Shown here one piece after another: positions 17,321 through 26,015 of a DNA stretch of 64,000 nt (position 1 is its first letter; each line of letters begins with the position of its first letter). This DNA is from Dissulfuribacter thermophilus (GTDB lineage Bacteria; Desulfobacterota; Dissulfuribacteria; Dissulfuribacterales; Dissulfuribacteraceae): the NCBI RefSeq assembly GCF_001687335.1, contig NZ_MAGO01000011.1, positions 1 to 64,000 of the forward strand. The letters are read 5' to 3'. A program made the translations under genes and the position numbers. The notes below the pieces were generated by a model, which saw only the letters and a list, made by a program, of their open reading frames with translations, had not been told where the DNA came from and made no database searches.

Positions 17321-18445
17321 TTAAAGGTGTTCCCCAAGCTCATCAACTACCAACACTTCCCCCTCAAAATGACAGAAAAGCCTCTTGGCATCCTGGTCTG
17401 CCCATGCATCACATTCATGGGTGGACTCCAATACGGGTTTACCCATTAACTCCTTGAAATCAAGGCGCCTTGGATTGTAGCGCCCTCCCCTTTTTCGTTC
17501 TTCCATGAATTTTGAAAGGTCATCAATCCTCTCATTCAAAATGGCTGTTCGCTCTGGTCCAAGCCCCTTAATGCTTTGGGAGAATCTGTGTCCGAACCTC
17601 ACAAGGTTTGATGGTGGGCAAAGCACCTCCCTTCTGTAAATGGCCTTTTTACACTGGTTCCACAAAAGTTCTCCCCATGGGGACAGGGCAACTTCCCCAT
17701 CCATCTTGAGAATCATGGTCTCAGGAAGACTATTAGGTACCTGCTCCACAGCTAGGCCATTTGAGACCTTTCGGAAAAACTCTAGATGTTCCTGGATTAT
17801 TCCCTCACCATCCATCCTTACAGGTAGCCTAGGTATTCTGAGAAGTTCCTTGCCAGTCTGAAAGATGTATAGGGCTTCATCAGCGTAGAAAGATGCCACT
17901 GTCTGCAAGAATCCTTGGACTCCCTTAAACCCGCCTGTGAGATTAAAGATGATAGAATAGCCCTTGTCTCTATAGCCAGGCACAAGGTCGTGTACGAATC
18001 TGGCAAGTTCAGCGAGGGCGTATTGAAATGATATAAGCTCCACTGTCTGGAGGTCCTTTTGGACGTGCATCATAACTGCAAGACCTTTGGCTTCGAGCCA
18101 CTCCTTTAGGGCACTGCCTGTAGTCCTGCCAAGGAGGGTATCTGAGCAGAGAAGGCAGTGAACGTCCATTGATTTTTCCGGAATACTTCCCCCATAATAT
18201 TGTAGGAGAGAATTCAGTTCAGCGCTCATCTTAAGGAGCTCCTCATCCTTTGCCTGAGCCAACCGCTGTTTGGCCCTCTTGACCAGTGCCTTTAGGAGCC
18301 TTTTGTCTTCTTCATCGGTTATTGAATCAAAATCTTTTATATTTCCATGCTTTAACGTCACATATCTTTCCTCGGCAGACAAAGCGCAATTCGTCAAAAG
18401 ACTTGTCCCACACGTTGTAAGAATAAAACTCCTTTTATTCGTCAT
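17321..18445 (-). CDS. CARF protein of the APE2256 family with RelE-like C-terminus
   Basis: The 374-residue protein starts KRSFILTTCGTSLLTN, the first strand of the APE2256-type CARF domain, and has NLTGGFKG at 168-175, its conserved ligand loop. The last 90 residues, including HECDAWADQDAKRLFCHF and a final VVDELGEHL, resemble the compact RelE/HigB mRNA-interferase fold as in CARF-RelE (Cami1-like) proteins; this part is a fold guess. If right, cyclic oligoadenylate would trigger ribosome-dependent mRNA cleavage. I chose ATG at 18445 over a GTG at 18457 because GGGG lies at a reasonable distance. Same strand as the NE0113-type gene downstream, likely co-expressed. Confidence 0.75.
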   Translation of the reverse strand: MTNKRSFILTTCGTSLLTNCALSAEERYVTLKHGNIKDFDSITDEEDKRLLKALVKRAKQRLAQAKDEELLKMSAELNSLLQYYGGSIPEKSMDVHCLLCSDTLLGRTTGSALKEWLEAKGLAVMMHVQKDLQTVELISFQYALAELARFVHDLVPGYRDKGYSIIFNLTGGFKGVQGFLQTVASFYADEALYIFQTGKELLRIPRLPVRMDGEGIIQEHLEFFRKVSNGLAVEQVPNSLPETMILKMDGEVALSPWGELLWNQCKKAIYRREVLCPPSNLVRFGHRFSQSIKGLGPERTAILNERIDDLSKFMEERKRGGRYNPRRLDFKELMGKPVLESTHECDAWADQDAKRLFCHFEGEVLVVDELGEHL

Positions 18446-18742
18446 CTCTAATAACACCCCTTTAGATTTTCAAGCTTTGGGCCTGGCATTGCACCAGGCC
18501 TTTTACTAGGAGGGAAAAACTTTAAAGCGGAGTCTGGAAAAACCACCTGAGTGGATGTGACTATATTATCCACTGGGTGTAAGTTTTTAAGAAGCATAAA
18601 TGTTTCTGCCTCCTTAGAAGTTCGCGAGAAATTACACTTTTGGCCCTTTAGGGCCAAAGTTTTAGGGGATTGACAGGCCCTGTTCACATCCTCAGCATAG
18701 GAAGGATTACGCGAACTTAGCTCTCATTATAGGAGAGTGTCC
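18446..18742. other. Intergenic region with a perfect hairpin
   Basis: No credible gene. TTTGGCCC-TTTA-GGGCCAAA at 18639-18658 is a perfect 8-bp stem that can be extended by two pairs past a bulged T. It lies downstream of the unknown gene at 18743-19420 on its strand and may end its transcript, although no T run follows. Confidence 0.55.
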
Positions 18743-19420
18743 CTAGTCATCTATTGGAATGATGTTTTCTCTGCGTAAAATCTCTCTATACTTTGAGATT
18801 CTGGTCCGTTGCCACCTTTTAAAGGCCTTACCAACATCGAATTCGTCAATAAAATTAAGTTCTCCGGAAATATCTGTTAGGATCTCAATAAGATACAAAA
18901 AATCTGCAACAAGCTGGGAATAGAGCACAAAAAGTTCCTGCTTACTCTTATAAGGACTATATAGCTCTGAAAGCAAGTAGTAGGATTTTTTGCCGATCTC
19001 AATGAAGTAATCTATGTCTACGAGTCTTCTGGTAAGATGCTCGGGATAAAGCCCTGAGAATATAAGCGAAAGATCACCTACTGCCTTAAGGTCCCGCAAT
19101 TTTTCAAAGAGGTTCTTATGAAGGGCCTCAAGGAGCACGATTCCTAGAGGCCTGTCCTGGACTATCTCTGAATAGAAAAAGTCGTCATTTTCAGAAAGGC
19201 GTTTCAACAGGTGAAGGAGATAGAGCTTTGCATGAGGCCTCAATTCTATGTTTAAACGCCTTTCTGCAGCCTCAACCTCGTCGACAAAGAAGGCATCGAA
19301 TCCTTCAATCAGCTCCATCTCAAACCTGGTACTCCTTTCATGTAATTTTCGTAGATTCAAGTTGAATCTACGATTCTGGTGATAAAAGAACTCACACAAT
19401 AGTTGTTTTGAGTTCCCCAC
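18743..19420 (-). CDS. Conserved hypothetical helical protein
   Basis: I do not recognise a named family. The 225-residue protein is mostly helical by composition, with no signal peptide or membrane segment. The centre, GDLSLIFSGLYPEHLTRRLV followed by DIDYFIEIGKKSYYLLSELY, looks conserved and resembles hypothetical proteins I associate with deltaproteobacteria. The GTG start at 19420 sits two bases after the stop of a possible small frame (19423-19596), suggesting coupled translation, and has GGTAGGG close by. It lies between the CARF genes and selB on the same strand, so it could belong to either neighbourhood; a link to defence is not shown. Confidence 0.7.
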   Translation of the reverse strand: MGNSKQLLCEFFYHQNRRFNLNLRKLHERSTRFEMELIEGFDAFFVDEVEAAERRLNIELRPHAKLYLLHLLKRLSENDDFFYSEIVQDRPLGIVLLEALHKNLFEKLRDLKAVGDLSLIFSGLYPEHLTRRLVDIDYFIEIGKKSYYLLSELYSPYKSKQELFVLYSQLVADFLYLIEILTDISGELNFIDEFDVGKAFKRWQRTRISKYREILRRENIIPIDD

Positions 19421-19422
19421 CC

Positions 19423-19596
19423 CTACCAGGATGAGAGTGTAGCCTTGGGGAAGGCTAGCCCCAATTTCGAGACTCGTCCCTTAAAGGCATAGCCTCTCCA
19501 CTTCATTCCTATGTCCCGAAGTCCTGTCAAAAGTGCTTCCCTTATAATCCGGGATAATGCTCCATAGCCGTGTGAAAACTTTGCCACTCTTGCCAC
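19423..19596 (-). CDS. Possible small ORF (57 aa) or decayed gene end
   Basis: A GTG start with AGGGG five bases upstream opens 57 codons (VARVAKFSHGYGALSRII, then REALLTGLRDIGMKW) ending just before the start of the 225-residue gene. Upstream, in another frame, 19600-19710 also reads like protein (INILIRDTYGVEFVIVSGH). Together they may be one frameshifted gene of about 95 codons rather than a real small gene. No family recognised. The remaining bases up to 19783 hold nothing else I can support. Confidence 0.3.
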   Translation of the reverse strand: MARVAKFSHGYGALSRIIREALLTGLRDIGMKWRGYAFKGRVSKLGLAFPKATLSSW

Positions 19597-19783
19597 CAAA
19601 TCCCCTGGTGGCCACTTACTATGACAAACTCAACCCCATATGTGTCTCTTATCAGTATATTTATCCCATTCCTCCGACAGTCAAGGGGGGCATAGGGTGA
19701 CTGCTTCAAAGAAAAAATATACTATTTTCCCTGCTAGACTTTTGAATTTTTTTGTCTGGAATATACTAGGAATTTTGCGATTT

Positions 19784-21769
19784 CTACTGTAACGAATGAC
19801 CCTTTTTTTCTCCAGAGAATCGGTGAGGACCTCGTCCTGACAATGATTTGGGCTCATTCATAACTCGTGACATGTCGTTTAATCTTCTGGTGAATCCGAT
19901 TGAGTCGAGGTAATCTAATATGTTGAATCGCACTCTGCCTATGGGGATTACCTTTGCAGTATCATCAAAGGTAAGTCTGCCATTGCTGCATATATGTTTC
20001 TCTACGTCTCTTTTTATCCTTTCGAGGTATTCTGTTGTTATAAACTCCTCTCTGTTTCCCTTTTTTGCGTGAAAAATCCTGACGACCTTGTCTGTACGGA
20101 TCAGAAACGATAAAACTCGCCGCACATCGGCCTCGTTAGGTGATCCTAATCTTTCCAAAATATTTGAAAGAGTAACGGGTTTGGGTTCCATCTTTTCCAG
20201 AAGGGAAACAATGTAATGGGAGATCTCCAGAAGATTTTTGGGTAGGTGTGGTCTAAATCCTGCTAGTCTGAGCCGGTCACTTCCCACTGGTTCCAATTTT
20301 TTGTCTTGTCTGAGGGTCTCAAGAAGCACATCTTTCAGTTGCCCGTCCAGTGTAGAAAATCTGTTTCTTATCTCCTCTAGAGAGATGCCCAGATGATCCG
20401 GGTGTGATTGGTGAAAATCTGATACCATGTCTATGGCCGTTTGAATTAGGGCCTCAAAATGCCTTCTTAAATAAAACCTTTCCCCTATACATAGGACCTT
20501 GTGTTTTTTTACGAGTTGCATCATAAGATCTTTTGTCTCCTGGAGGGAACGTCCGGAGGTTATTGCAATTTTTTCCAGCTCAATGGGAGTCGTGTAACTC
20601 TCTTCAAGAATAGTCAATACGATGTCAGGAGCTTCTCCCTGAGACAGAAGTCTCAGATAGTCCACTCTTTCTTGGTCTCTGGTCCGCCACTTGCGTCTTG
20701 ATACCTCCAATATAAGGCCTCCACCCAAGATGCGGACAGGAGAAAGGCTCGCTATTACCAGAGGGAAAAAAGAAAGGGCAGCAACTTCATCTTTAAACCT
20801 CAACTGACAAAATCCCCTGTCTCCTGGCATAAGGACCTCTCTATCCATTAGAACGAGCCTTGCCAACTTATGGGAAGAACCGCAGAATACGCGTATTGTG
20901 GAGTAATTCTTCAAGGGTTGTTTTACATAGTCTCTCAACCTTATTTCTGCGTTGAAAAACCTTCCCTGTGCGAGACGACCTGGCTGTCCGAGCACCATTC
21001 CTTTTTTTATCTGGGTGTGACTGATGCGTCTTAGATTGATTCCAGCCCGCATGCCAGCTTTAACAGAATCAGTCCACCTCCTGCCTGTTTGTATACACCG
21101 GACCTTGTCAAGTACATGGCAGGGATATATCTCTATTTCCGAATCAGTGCAGATCCTTCCAGAGGCTATAGAGCCAGTGACCACTGTTCCATAACCGGCT
21201 ACTGGGAAAACTCCGTCCACTGGCATCATGAACGGCCTGTCTTCATGACTGGGAGAATTGCCTGACAATATAGATTCCAAGGCCCTCGTGAGTTCAAGCC
21301 TGCCAGTTCCTGTGCTGGAGGAAAAATGTATAATGGGAGCATCATTTAAAAACGTGTCCTTTACAAGTCTTCTTGCCTCTTCCTCCGCCAGAGGCAGGAT
21401 TTCTTCATCTACCAAGTCGACCTTGGTTATCACAACGATCCCTTTTGAAACACCTATGGCTTCAATTACGGACAGGTGTTCCAGGGTCTGAGGCATTACG
21501 CCCTCGTCAGCCGCTATTACAAGGATCGCTGCCTCGATTCCCCACAGCCCCCGGACGGTGTTGTGAAGATAGGCCTGATGCCCTGGGACATCGACAAAGA
21601 AGATCGTACCTGAATCCAGGTCAAGGGTAGTATGCCCGACATTTATCGTAAGCCCTCTTCTTTTCTCTTCTGGCTCCCTATCAAGATCGACACCTGTAAG
21701 TGCCTTTACAAGAGAAGTCTTGCCGTGGTCAACATGACCCGCAACACCGACTATCAGAGACCTGGTCAT
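19784..21769 (-). CDS. selB: Selenocysteine-specific translation factor SelB
   Basis: The 661-residue GTPase has G1 GHVDHGKT (11-18), switch II DVPGH and the G4 motif TKVD, followed by EF-Tu-like domains II and III with the SelB-type order, and a C-terminal half of winged-helix repeats that bind the SECIS hairpin (segments near 475-640, such as [20 protein letters not shown]). SelB carries Sec-tRNA to a recoded UGA. The gene starts 24 bases downstream of a tRNA with a selenocysteine-tRNA shape and is on the same strand as the formate dehydrogenase gene, so fdh, tRNA and selB are probably one transcript. selA and selD are not in the window. The start ATG fits the family ([12 protein letters not shown]). 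Confidence 0.95.
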   Translation of the reverse strand: MTRSLIVGVAGHVDHGKTSLVKALTGVDLDREPEEKRRGLTINVGHTTLDLDSGTIFFVDVPGHQAYLHNTVRGLWGIEAAILVIAADEGVMPQTLEHLSVIEAIGVSKGIVVITKVDLVDEEILPLAEEEARRLVKDTFLNDAPIIHFSSSTGTGRLELTRALESILSGNSPSHEDRPFMMPVDGVFPVAGYGTVVTGSIASGRICTDSEIEIYPCHVLDKVRCIQTGRRWTDSVKAGMRAGINLRRISHTQIKKGMVLGQPGRLAQGRFFNAEIRLRDYVKQPLKNYSTIRVFCGSSHKLARLVLMDREVLMPGDRGFCQLRFKDEVAALSFFPLVIASLSPVRILGGGLILEVSRRKWRTRDQERVDYLRLLSQGEAPDIVLTILEESYTTPIELEKIAITSGRSLQETKDLMMQLVKKHKVLCIGERFYLRRHFEALIQTAIDMVSDFHQSHPDHLGISLEEIRNRFSTLDGQLKDVLLETLRQDKKLEPVGSDRLRLAGFRPHLPKNLLEISHYIVSLLEKMEPKPVTLSNILERLGSPNEADVRRVLSFLIRTDKVVRIFHAKKGNREEFITTEYLERIKRDVEKHICSNGRLTFDDTAKVIPIGRVRFNILDYLDSIGFTRRLNDMSRVMNEPKSLSGRGPHRFSGEKKGHSLQ

Positions 21770-21792
21770 ATACCCTCCGTTTCAGGTACAAA

Positions 21793-21882
21793 AGGGGGCG
21801 AGGGGAGTCGAACCTCCTCCCTGTTTATTAGACAGGGCCAACGGGTTTGCAGCCCGTGGGGCACACCGGTACCATCGCCCCC
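21793..21882 (-). tRNA. tRNA-Sec-shaped tRNA with Cys anticodon GCA
   Basis: The minus strand folds as: acceptor stem of 8 bp (GGGGGCGA with TCGCCCCC), D arm GGTAC-CGGT-GTGCC with a 4-base loop, anticodon arm ACGGG-CTGCAAA-CCCGT, a long variable arm CCCTGT-CTAATAA-ACAGGG, and a T arm GGAGG-TTCGACT-CCCC that forms 4 bp with one bulged A. The discriminator is U and CCA is not encoded. Long acceptor, short D loop and long variable arm are selenocysteine-tRNA features; anticodon GCA (21848-21850) and U73 are cysteine-tRNA features. Published surveys (Mukai and co-workers) describe additional Cys tRNAs with an 8/4 fold in deltaproteobacteria. It lies 14 bases after the fdh stop and 23 bases before selB. 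Confidence 0.88.
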
Positions 21883-21896
21883 ATTTGGATTACATC

Positions 21897-24800
21897 CTAT
21901 GTCTTATCAGTCTCTGCCATGTAAATTTTGACTGCGCAGGCCTTGTATTCGGGAGTGAGAGAGATCTCGTCATATGCTGGGCTCGTAAGAAGATTGGTTA
22001 GCACATCTTGGAAATGAAATGCCATAAACACGGTTCCGGGCCTGCTTTTTGCGGTGAGCCTTGCCCTCACCGCTACCTTTCCACGTCTCGATTCCACCCA
22101 TGTCATCGCGCCATCCATTATACCGAAACGCCTTGCGTCCTCAGGATGAATCTCTACGTATTCCTCCGGAGAAATCGTATTGAGTACTCTTGAACGTCTG
22201 GTCATAGAGCCGTTATTGTAATGTGGAAGACGACGCCCTGTGATCAAGACAAGAGGATATTCACTGTCAGGTTGTTCCATGCTACCAGAGTGAAACAGTA
22301 CTGAAAAAAGCCCCTTGCCCCTTGTAAAGGCATTGCTGTGTAAAAGGGGCGTCCCTGGATGAGTGTCGTGGGGACATGGCCAGACAAGTCCATCCCCTTC
22401 GAGGCGCCAGTAATGAACACCGGCCATCACTGGTGTTACCTTAGCGATTTCCTCCATTATTTCTGCCGGATCTGTATAAGACATTGAATATCCCATTTTC
22501 TGAGCAAGAAGGCATACTATCTTCCAGTCTGGCAGGGCCTCACCCGGTGGCTCGACAGCCTTTCTGATCCTTTGAATCCTTCTTTCGGCATTTGTAAAGG
22601 TACCGTCTTTTTCGTAAAAACAGGCAGCAGGAAAGACAACGTGCGCCATTTTCATGGTCTCTGTAGGGAAAATATCCTGGACTATTACTAGCTCCATGCT
22701 GGCCAATGCGGTGCGGACAGCGGAGATATTTGCCTGGGTGTGCATGGGGTCGTCGCCGATACAGTAGAGCGCCTTAAACATCCCCTCTCTTGCAGCCTGA
22801 TACATTTCATGTTCGGTAAGTCCAGGGCCCTCGGGGACACTTGTACCCCACTCCTTGGCGAACTTTTCCCTCGTCTGTACATCATCCACGTCCTGGTAGC
22901 CGGGATATACCATGGGAAGCGCTCCCATATCGCACGCGCCCTGGACGTTATTCTGACCTCGGAGAGGCAGTATGCCAGCGCCTGGTCTACCGACATTGCC
23001 AGTGGCCAGGGCCAGATTGGCGAGCCCCATCACACTGTTTGTTCCATCACGGTGTTCCGTCACTCCAAGGCCATAAAGGATCATGCCTTTACGTGTCCCT
23101 GCATAGCACCTGGTGGCCTCTCTCAGCAGTTCAGCCGAAACACCGGTTATGGCATCCGTCATCTCAGGAGGAAACATCTTTACATGTTGCCTGACCTTTT
23201 CGAATCCTTCAGTGCGTTCTGCGATGAATTCGCTGTCTTCTAGGTGTTCGTCAAATATGACATGGAGCATGGAGTTGAAAAGCGAGACATTGGTGCCGGG
23301 CCTCAGCCTGAGCCAATAATCTGCAATTGAGACCAGATCAGTGCGCCTTGGATCTATGACTATGAGTCTTGTTCCATTGGCTACAGCCCTACGTATCATC
23401 ATCCCTACCACGGGATGGGCCTCGCTTGTATTAGATCCGCATACTATCAGGACTTCTGCCTCCATAATGTCCCTAAGAGAATTTGTGGCAGCACCACTCC
23501 CCAGGGCTATCCTGAGACCAGTCACAGACGGTGCATGGCAGACCCTGGCACAGTTGTCTATATTGTTTGTGCCAATTACCGCCCTGGCAAACTTCTGCGC
23601 CAGATAATTGACTTCATTTTCACACCTTGAGGATGAAACTACTCCAATTGCATTGGGCCCGTATTTTTGCCTGATTTCCATAAGGCGTTTAGCCGCAAAG
23701 TCTATTGCCTCTTCCCAAGAGACCTTTCTGAACTTATCCTCACGGCTTTCACGTATCATCGGCCTTGTCAGACGGTCTGGATGACGATAGAAATCAAAGC
23801 CGAACCTACCTTTTACGCACAGGTCACCATAATTTGGAGCATCCCTAGGATCGGATTTTATCTCCACAATTACACCACATTTTGAATGGATCTCTATCTT
23901 GCAGCCTGTTCCACAGTAAGTACATACGCTCTTTGTGACATCGGCTTCACCTGGTAGTAAGGGGACACCAAGATCCTTTTTCGTAAGGGCACCTGTGGGA
24001 CATGTATCGACACAGGCTCCGCACGAGACGCAGTTGGAGTTTATCACTATGGACTTATCCCTGACGCAGCCATCTTCCTCAATATAGTCCAGCCGCAGGG
24101 CATCTGATTCACAGGTCTGCTCACATCTGTGACATAACACACACTTGTTTGGATCTATCAAAATGGCTGGATGGGTCTTGTCCAGGGGATAATGAAGCCG
24201 TTTCAGGGCCTTTTTTACCCCAAGATCGTGATCGGCGCATAGTGTACGGAAGGTACATTTTGAAAGCCCCAGACAGCCACACTGAAGGCATCTCGCTGCC
24301 TCACGCCTGGCCATCTCCTCGGTAAGGCCGAGTTCAACCTCAAAAAAGTCACAAATGCGCCTTTCAGGCGGACGTTCAGGCATGGATTGGGCAAGGCTCA
24401 CTGTAAAACCATCATAGTTGTGCATATCGACGTCTTCAAAGCGCTTACCCTTGGTAAAATTAAATCTCGGCTCAGATATACCTGTCTTTTCCCCAACCAT
24501 GTACTCATGCATGGCCTCTGCAGCGCGCCTTCCTGCTGCAACCGCCTGAATAACAGTCCTTGGCCCGCTTGCACAGTCACCCCCGGCAAAAATCCCTGGG
24601 ATATTCGTAGCCATGGTGCTGGGATTGGACTTTATTGTCTTTTTGGGGCTCAATTTCAATTTTGCTTCCAGGTCACCAAAGGTGGAAATGGTGTCGTCAC
24701 CCTCCTGACCCAGTGCTGAGATCACTGCATCCCCTTCCCACACGAGCCTGGAGCCTGGCATGGGAACAGGGAAACGTCTGCCCCTCTCATCTGGCTCTCC

Positions 24801-26015
24801 AAGGACCGTCCTGGCCATTATGACCTTCACCTTACCATTGTCCATGCGCTCAATAGACAGAGGCGTGGCCATGAGGAATAGCTGTACCCCCTCCTTTTCT
24901 GCCTCTTCCACATCGCGCTGCTGGGCCGGCATCTCCACTCGGCTCCTCTCGTACACAACAGTAACATCCCTTACACCAAGACGCCTTGCTGAACGCGCGG
25001 CATCCACTGCCACATCTCCACCACCGATTACGAGGACCTTTGAACCGAGAGAGATTTGCCTGCCGAGATTGATCTTTTTCAAGAGCTCAAGGCCATCTAC
25101 GGCAAACTCTCCGCCCTTGATCGAAAGGGATCTTTGCTTCGAGAGCCCAACCGCAATAAATATAGAATCAAAACCCTGATCTTTGAGGTCACTTAAGGTA
25201 AAATCATCTCCCCATCGCCTTCCAACCTTTACATGCACCCCCAGATCCAAGATATTCTGTACCTCTTGTTCCACTACCTTGGTGGGGAGCTTGTAGTTTG
25301 GAATCCCGTATCTCAGGAGCCCACCGAGTTCCTTTTCTGCCTCGAAGATGGTTACGTCATGGCCGAGCTTTCTCAAAAAATAAGCGCAGCTAAGACCAGC
25401 GGGTCCACCACCAATAATGGCTGCACGTTTGCCTGTAGATTCCCCTGGCCGTTCTTTCAAACCACCTTTGGCCTGAACGTAATCTGCCACGAACCTCTTG
25501 AGATGATTTATGCTAATGGGCTCATCCAACAGGACACGCCTACACCTAGTCTCACAAAATCTCGGGCACACCCTCCCCACAGAGAGCGGCAGGGGATTCT
25601 TCTCCTTAATGAGCCTCAGTGCTGCCTCATATTCGCCTCTTGCGATGAGATTAATGTATCCCTGAACGTTGATGCCACCAGGACATGTGAGATTGCAGGG
25701 GGCCTTGCAGTCTCCATAGTGATGAGAAATCAGTTTTTCCAGATTACGTCTTCTTTGCTCCAAAATTTTAGGATCTTTGGTTACCACAACCATTCCATCT
25801 GTTGCCTCAGTGCGGCATGCCCTAACATATTCACCATCAATCTCCACAAGACACAGAAGACATGGCCTCTTGGAATCATCCTTACCAGGGAGGTGACACA
25901 GGTGCGGAATCTCGATCCCTGCATCTCTTGCCGCTTCAAGGACGCTCATGCCCTGTCGGGCAGTGACCTCTCTCCCATCTATCAAGAGGTTTATCACTTT
26001 ATCTGTAACATTCAT
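21897..26015 (-). CDS. Fused formate dehydrogenase / NAD(P)H-ferredoxin oxidoreductase-like protein
   Basis: The 1372-residue protein has, in order: a 2Fe-2S ferredoxin domain (1-80; cysteines around PHLCHLPG and RPCLLCLVEI), a HYGDCKAPCNLTCPGG cluster region, a GltD/NfnB-like FAD and NAD(P) domain (about 190-510; AAIIGGGPAGLSCA and LVIGGGDVAVDAARSA), two 4Fe-4S sites (about 640-690), and a molybdenum/tungsten-bis-MGD formate dehydrogenase catalytic domain (from about 710; CTYCGTGC). The residue that is Sec or Cys in this family is residue 826, codon TGC at 23538-23540, in the motif ARVCHAPSV. It should couple formate oxidation or CO2 reduction to NAD(P) and, with HdrA, to a third carrier. 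Its start overlaps the stop of the upstream gene (TAATG), with GGAGG in front. Confidence 0.92.
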   Translation of the reverse strand: MNVTDKVINLLIDGREVTARQGMSVLEAARDAGIEIPHLCHLPGKDDSKRPCLLCLVEIDGEYVRACRTEATDGMVVVTKDPKILEQRRRNLEKLISHHYGDCKAPCNLTCPGGINVQGYINLIARGEYEAALRLIKEKNPLPLSVGRVCPRFCETRCRRVLLDEPISINHLKRFVADYVQAKGGLKERPGESTGKRAAIIGGGPAGLSCAYFLRKLGHDVTIFEAEKELGGLLRYGIPNYKLPTKVVEQEVQNILDLGVHVKVGRRWGDDFTLSDLKDQGFDSIFIAVGLSKQRSLSIKGGEFAVDGLELLKKINLGRQISLGSKVLVIGGGDVAVDAARSARRLGVRDVTVVYERSRVEMPAQQRDVEEAEKEGVQLFLMATPLSIERMDNGKVKVIMARTVLGEPDERGRRFPVPMPGSRLVWEGDAVISALGQEGDDTISTFGDLEAKLKLSPKKTIKSNPSTMATNIPGIFAGGDCASGPRTVIQAVAAGRRAAEAMHEYMVGEKTGISEPRFNFTKGKRFEDVDMHNYDGFTVSLAQSMPERPPERRICDFFEVELGLTEEMARREAARCLQCGCLGLSKCTFRTLCADHDLGVKKALKRLHYPLDKTHPAILIDPNKCVLCHRCEQTCESDALRLDYIEEDGCVRDKSIVINSNCVSCGACVDTCPTGALTKKDLGVPLLPGEADVTKSVCTYCGTGCKIEIHSKCGVIVEIKSDPRDAPNYGDLCVKGRFGFDFYRHPDRLTRPMIRESREDKFRKVSWEEAIDFAAKRLMEIRQKYGPNAIGVVSSSRCENEVNYLAQKFARAVIGTNNIDNCARVCHAPSVTGLRIALGSGAATNSLRDIMEAEVLIVCGSNTSEAHPVVGMMIRRAVANGTRLIVIDPRRTDLVSIADYWLRLRPGTNVSLFNSMLHVIFDEHLEDSEFIAERTEGFEKVRQHVKMFPPEMTDAITGVSAELLREATRCYAGTRKGMILYGLGVTEHRDGTNSVMGLANLALATGNVGRPGAGILPLRGQNNVQGACDMGALPMVYPGYQDVDDVQTREKFAKEWGTSVPEGPGLTEHEMYQAAREGMFKALYCIGDDPMHTQANISAVRTALASMELVIVQDIFPTETMKMAHVVFPAACFYEKDGTFTNAERRIQRIRKAVEPPGEALPDWKIVCLLAQKMGYSMSYTDPAEIMEEIAKVTPVMAGVHYWRLEGDGLVWPCPHDTHPGTPLLHSNAFTRGKGLFSVLFHSGSMEQPDSEYPLVLITGRRLPHYNNGSMTRRSRVLNTISPEEYVEIHPEDARRFGIMDGAMTWVESRRGKVAVRARLTAKSRPGTVFMAFHFQDVLTNLLTSPAYDEISLTPEYKACAVKIYMAETDKT

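Noticed and set aside
18448-18687. Minus-strand frame of 79 codons between the unknown gene and the CARF gene
   Set aside because: It spans a perfect hairpin, has no ribosome site and overlaps the CARF start.
21793-21882. Plain call as tRNA-Sec (selC)
   Set aside because: The anticodon is GCA, not TCA, and the discriminator is U rather than G; the label is therefore left open between Cys and Sec.
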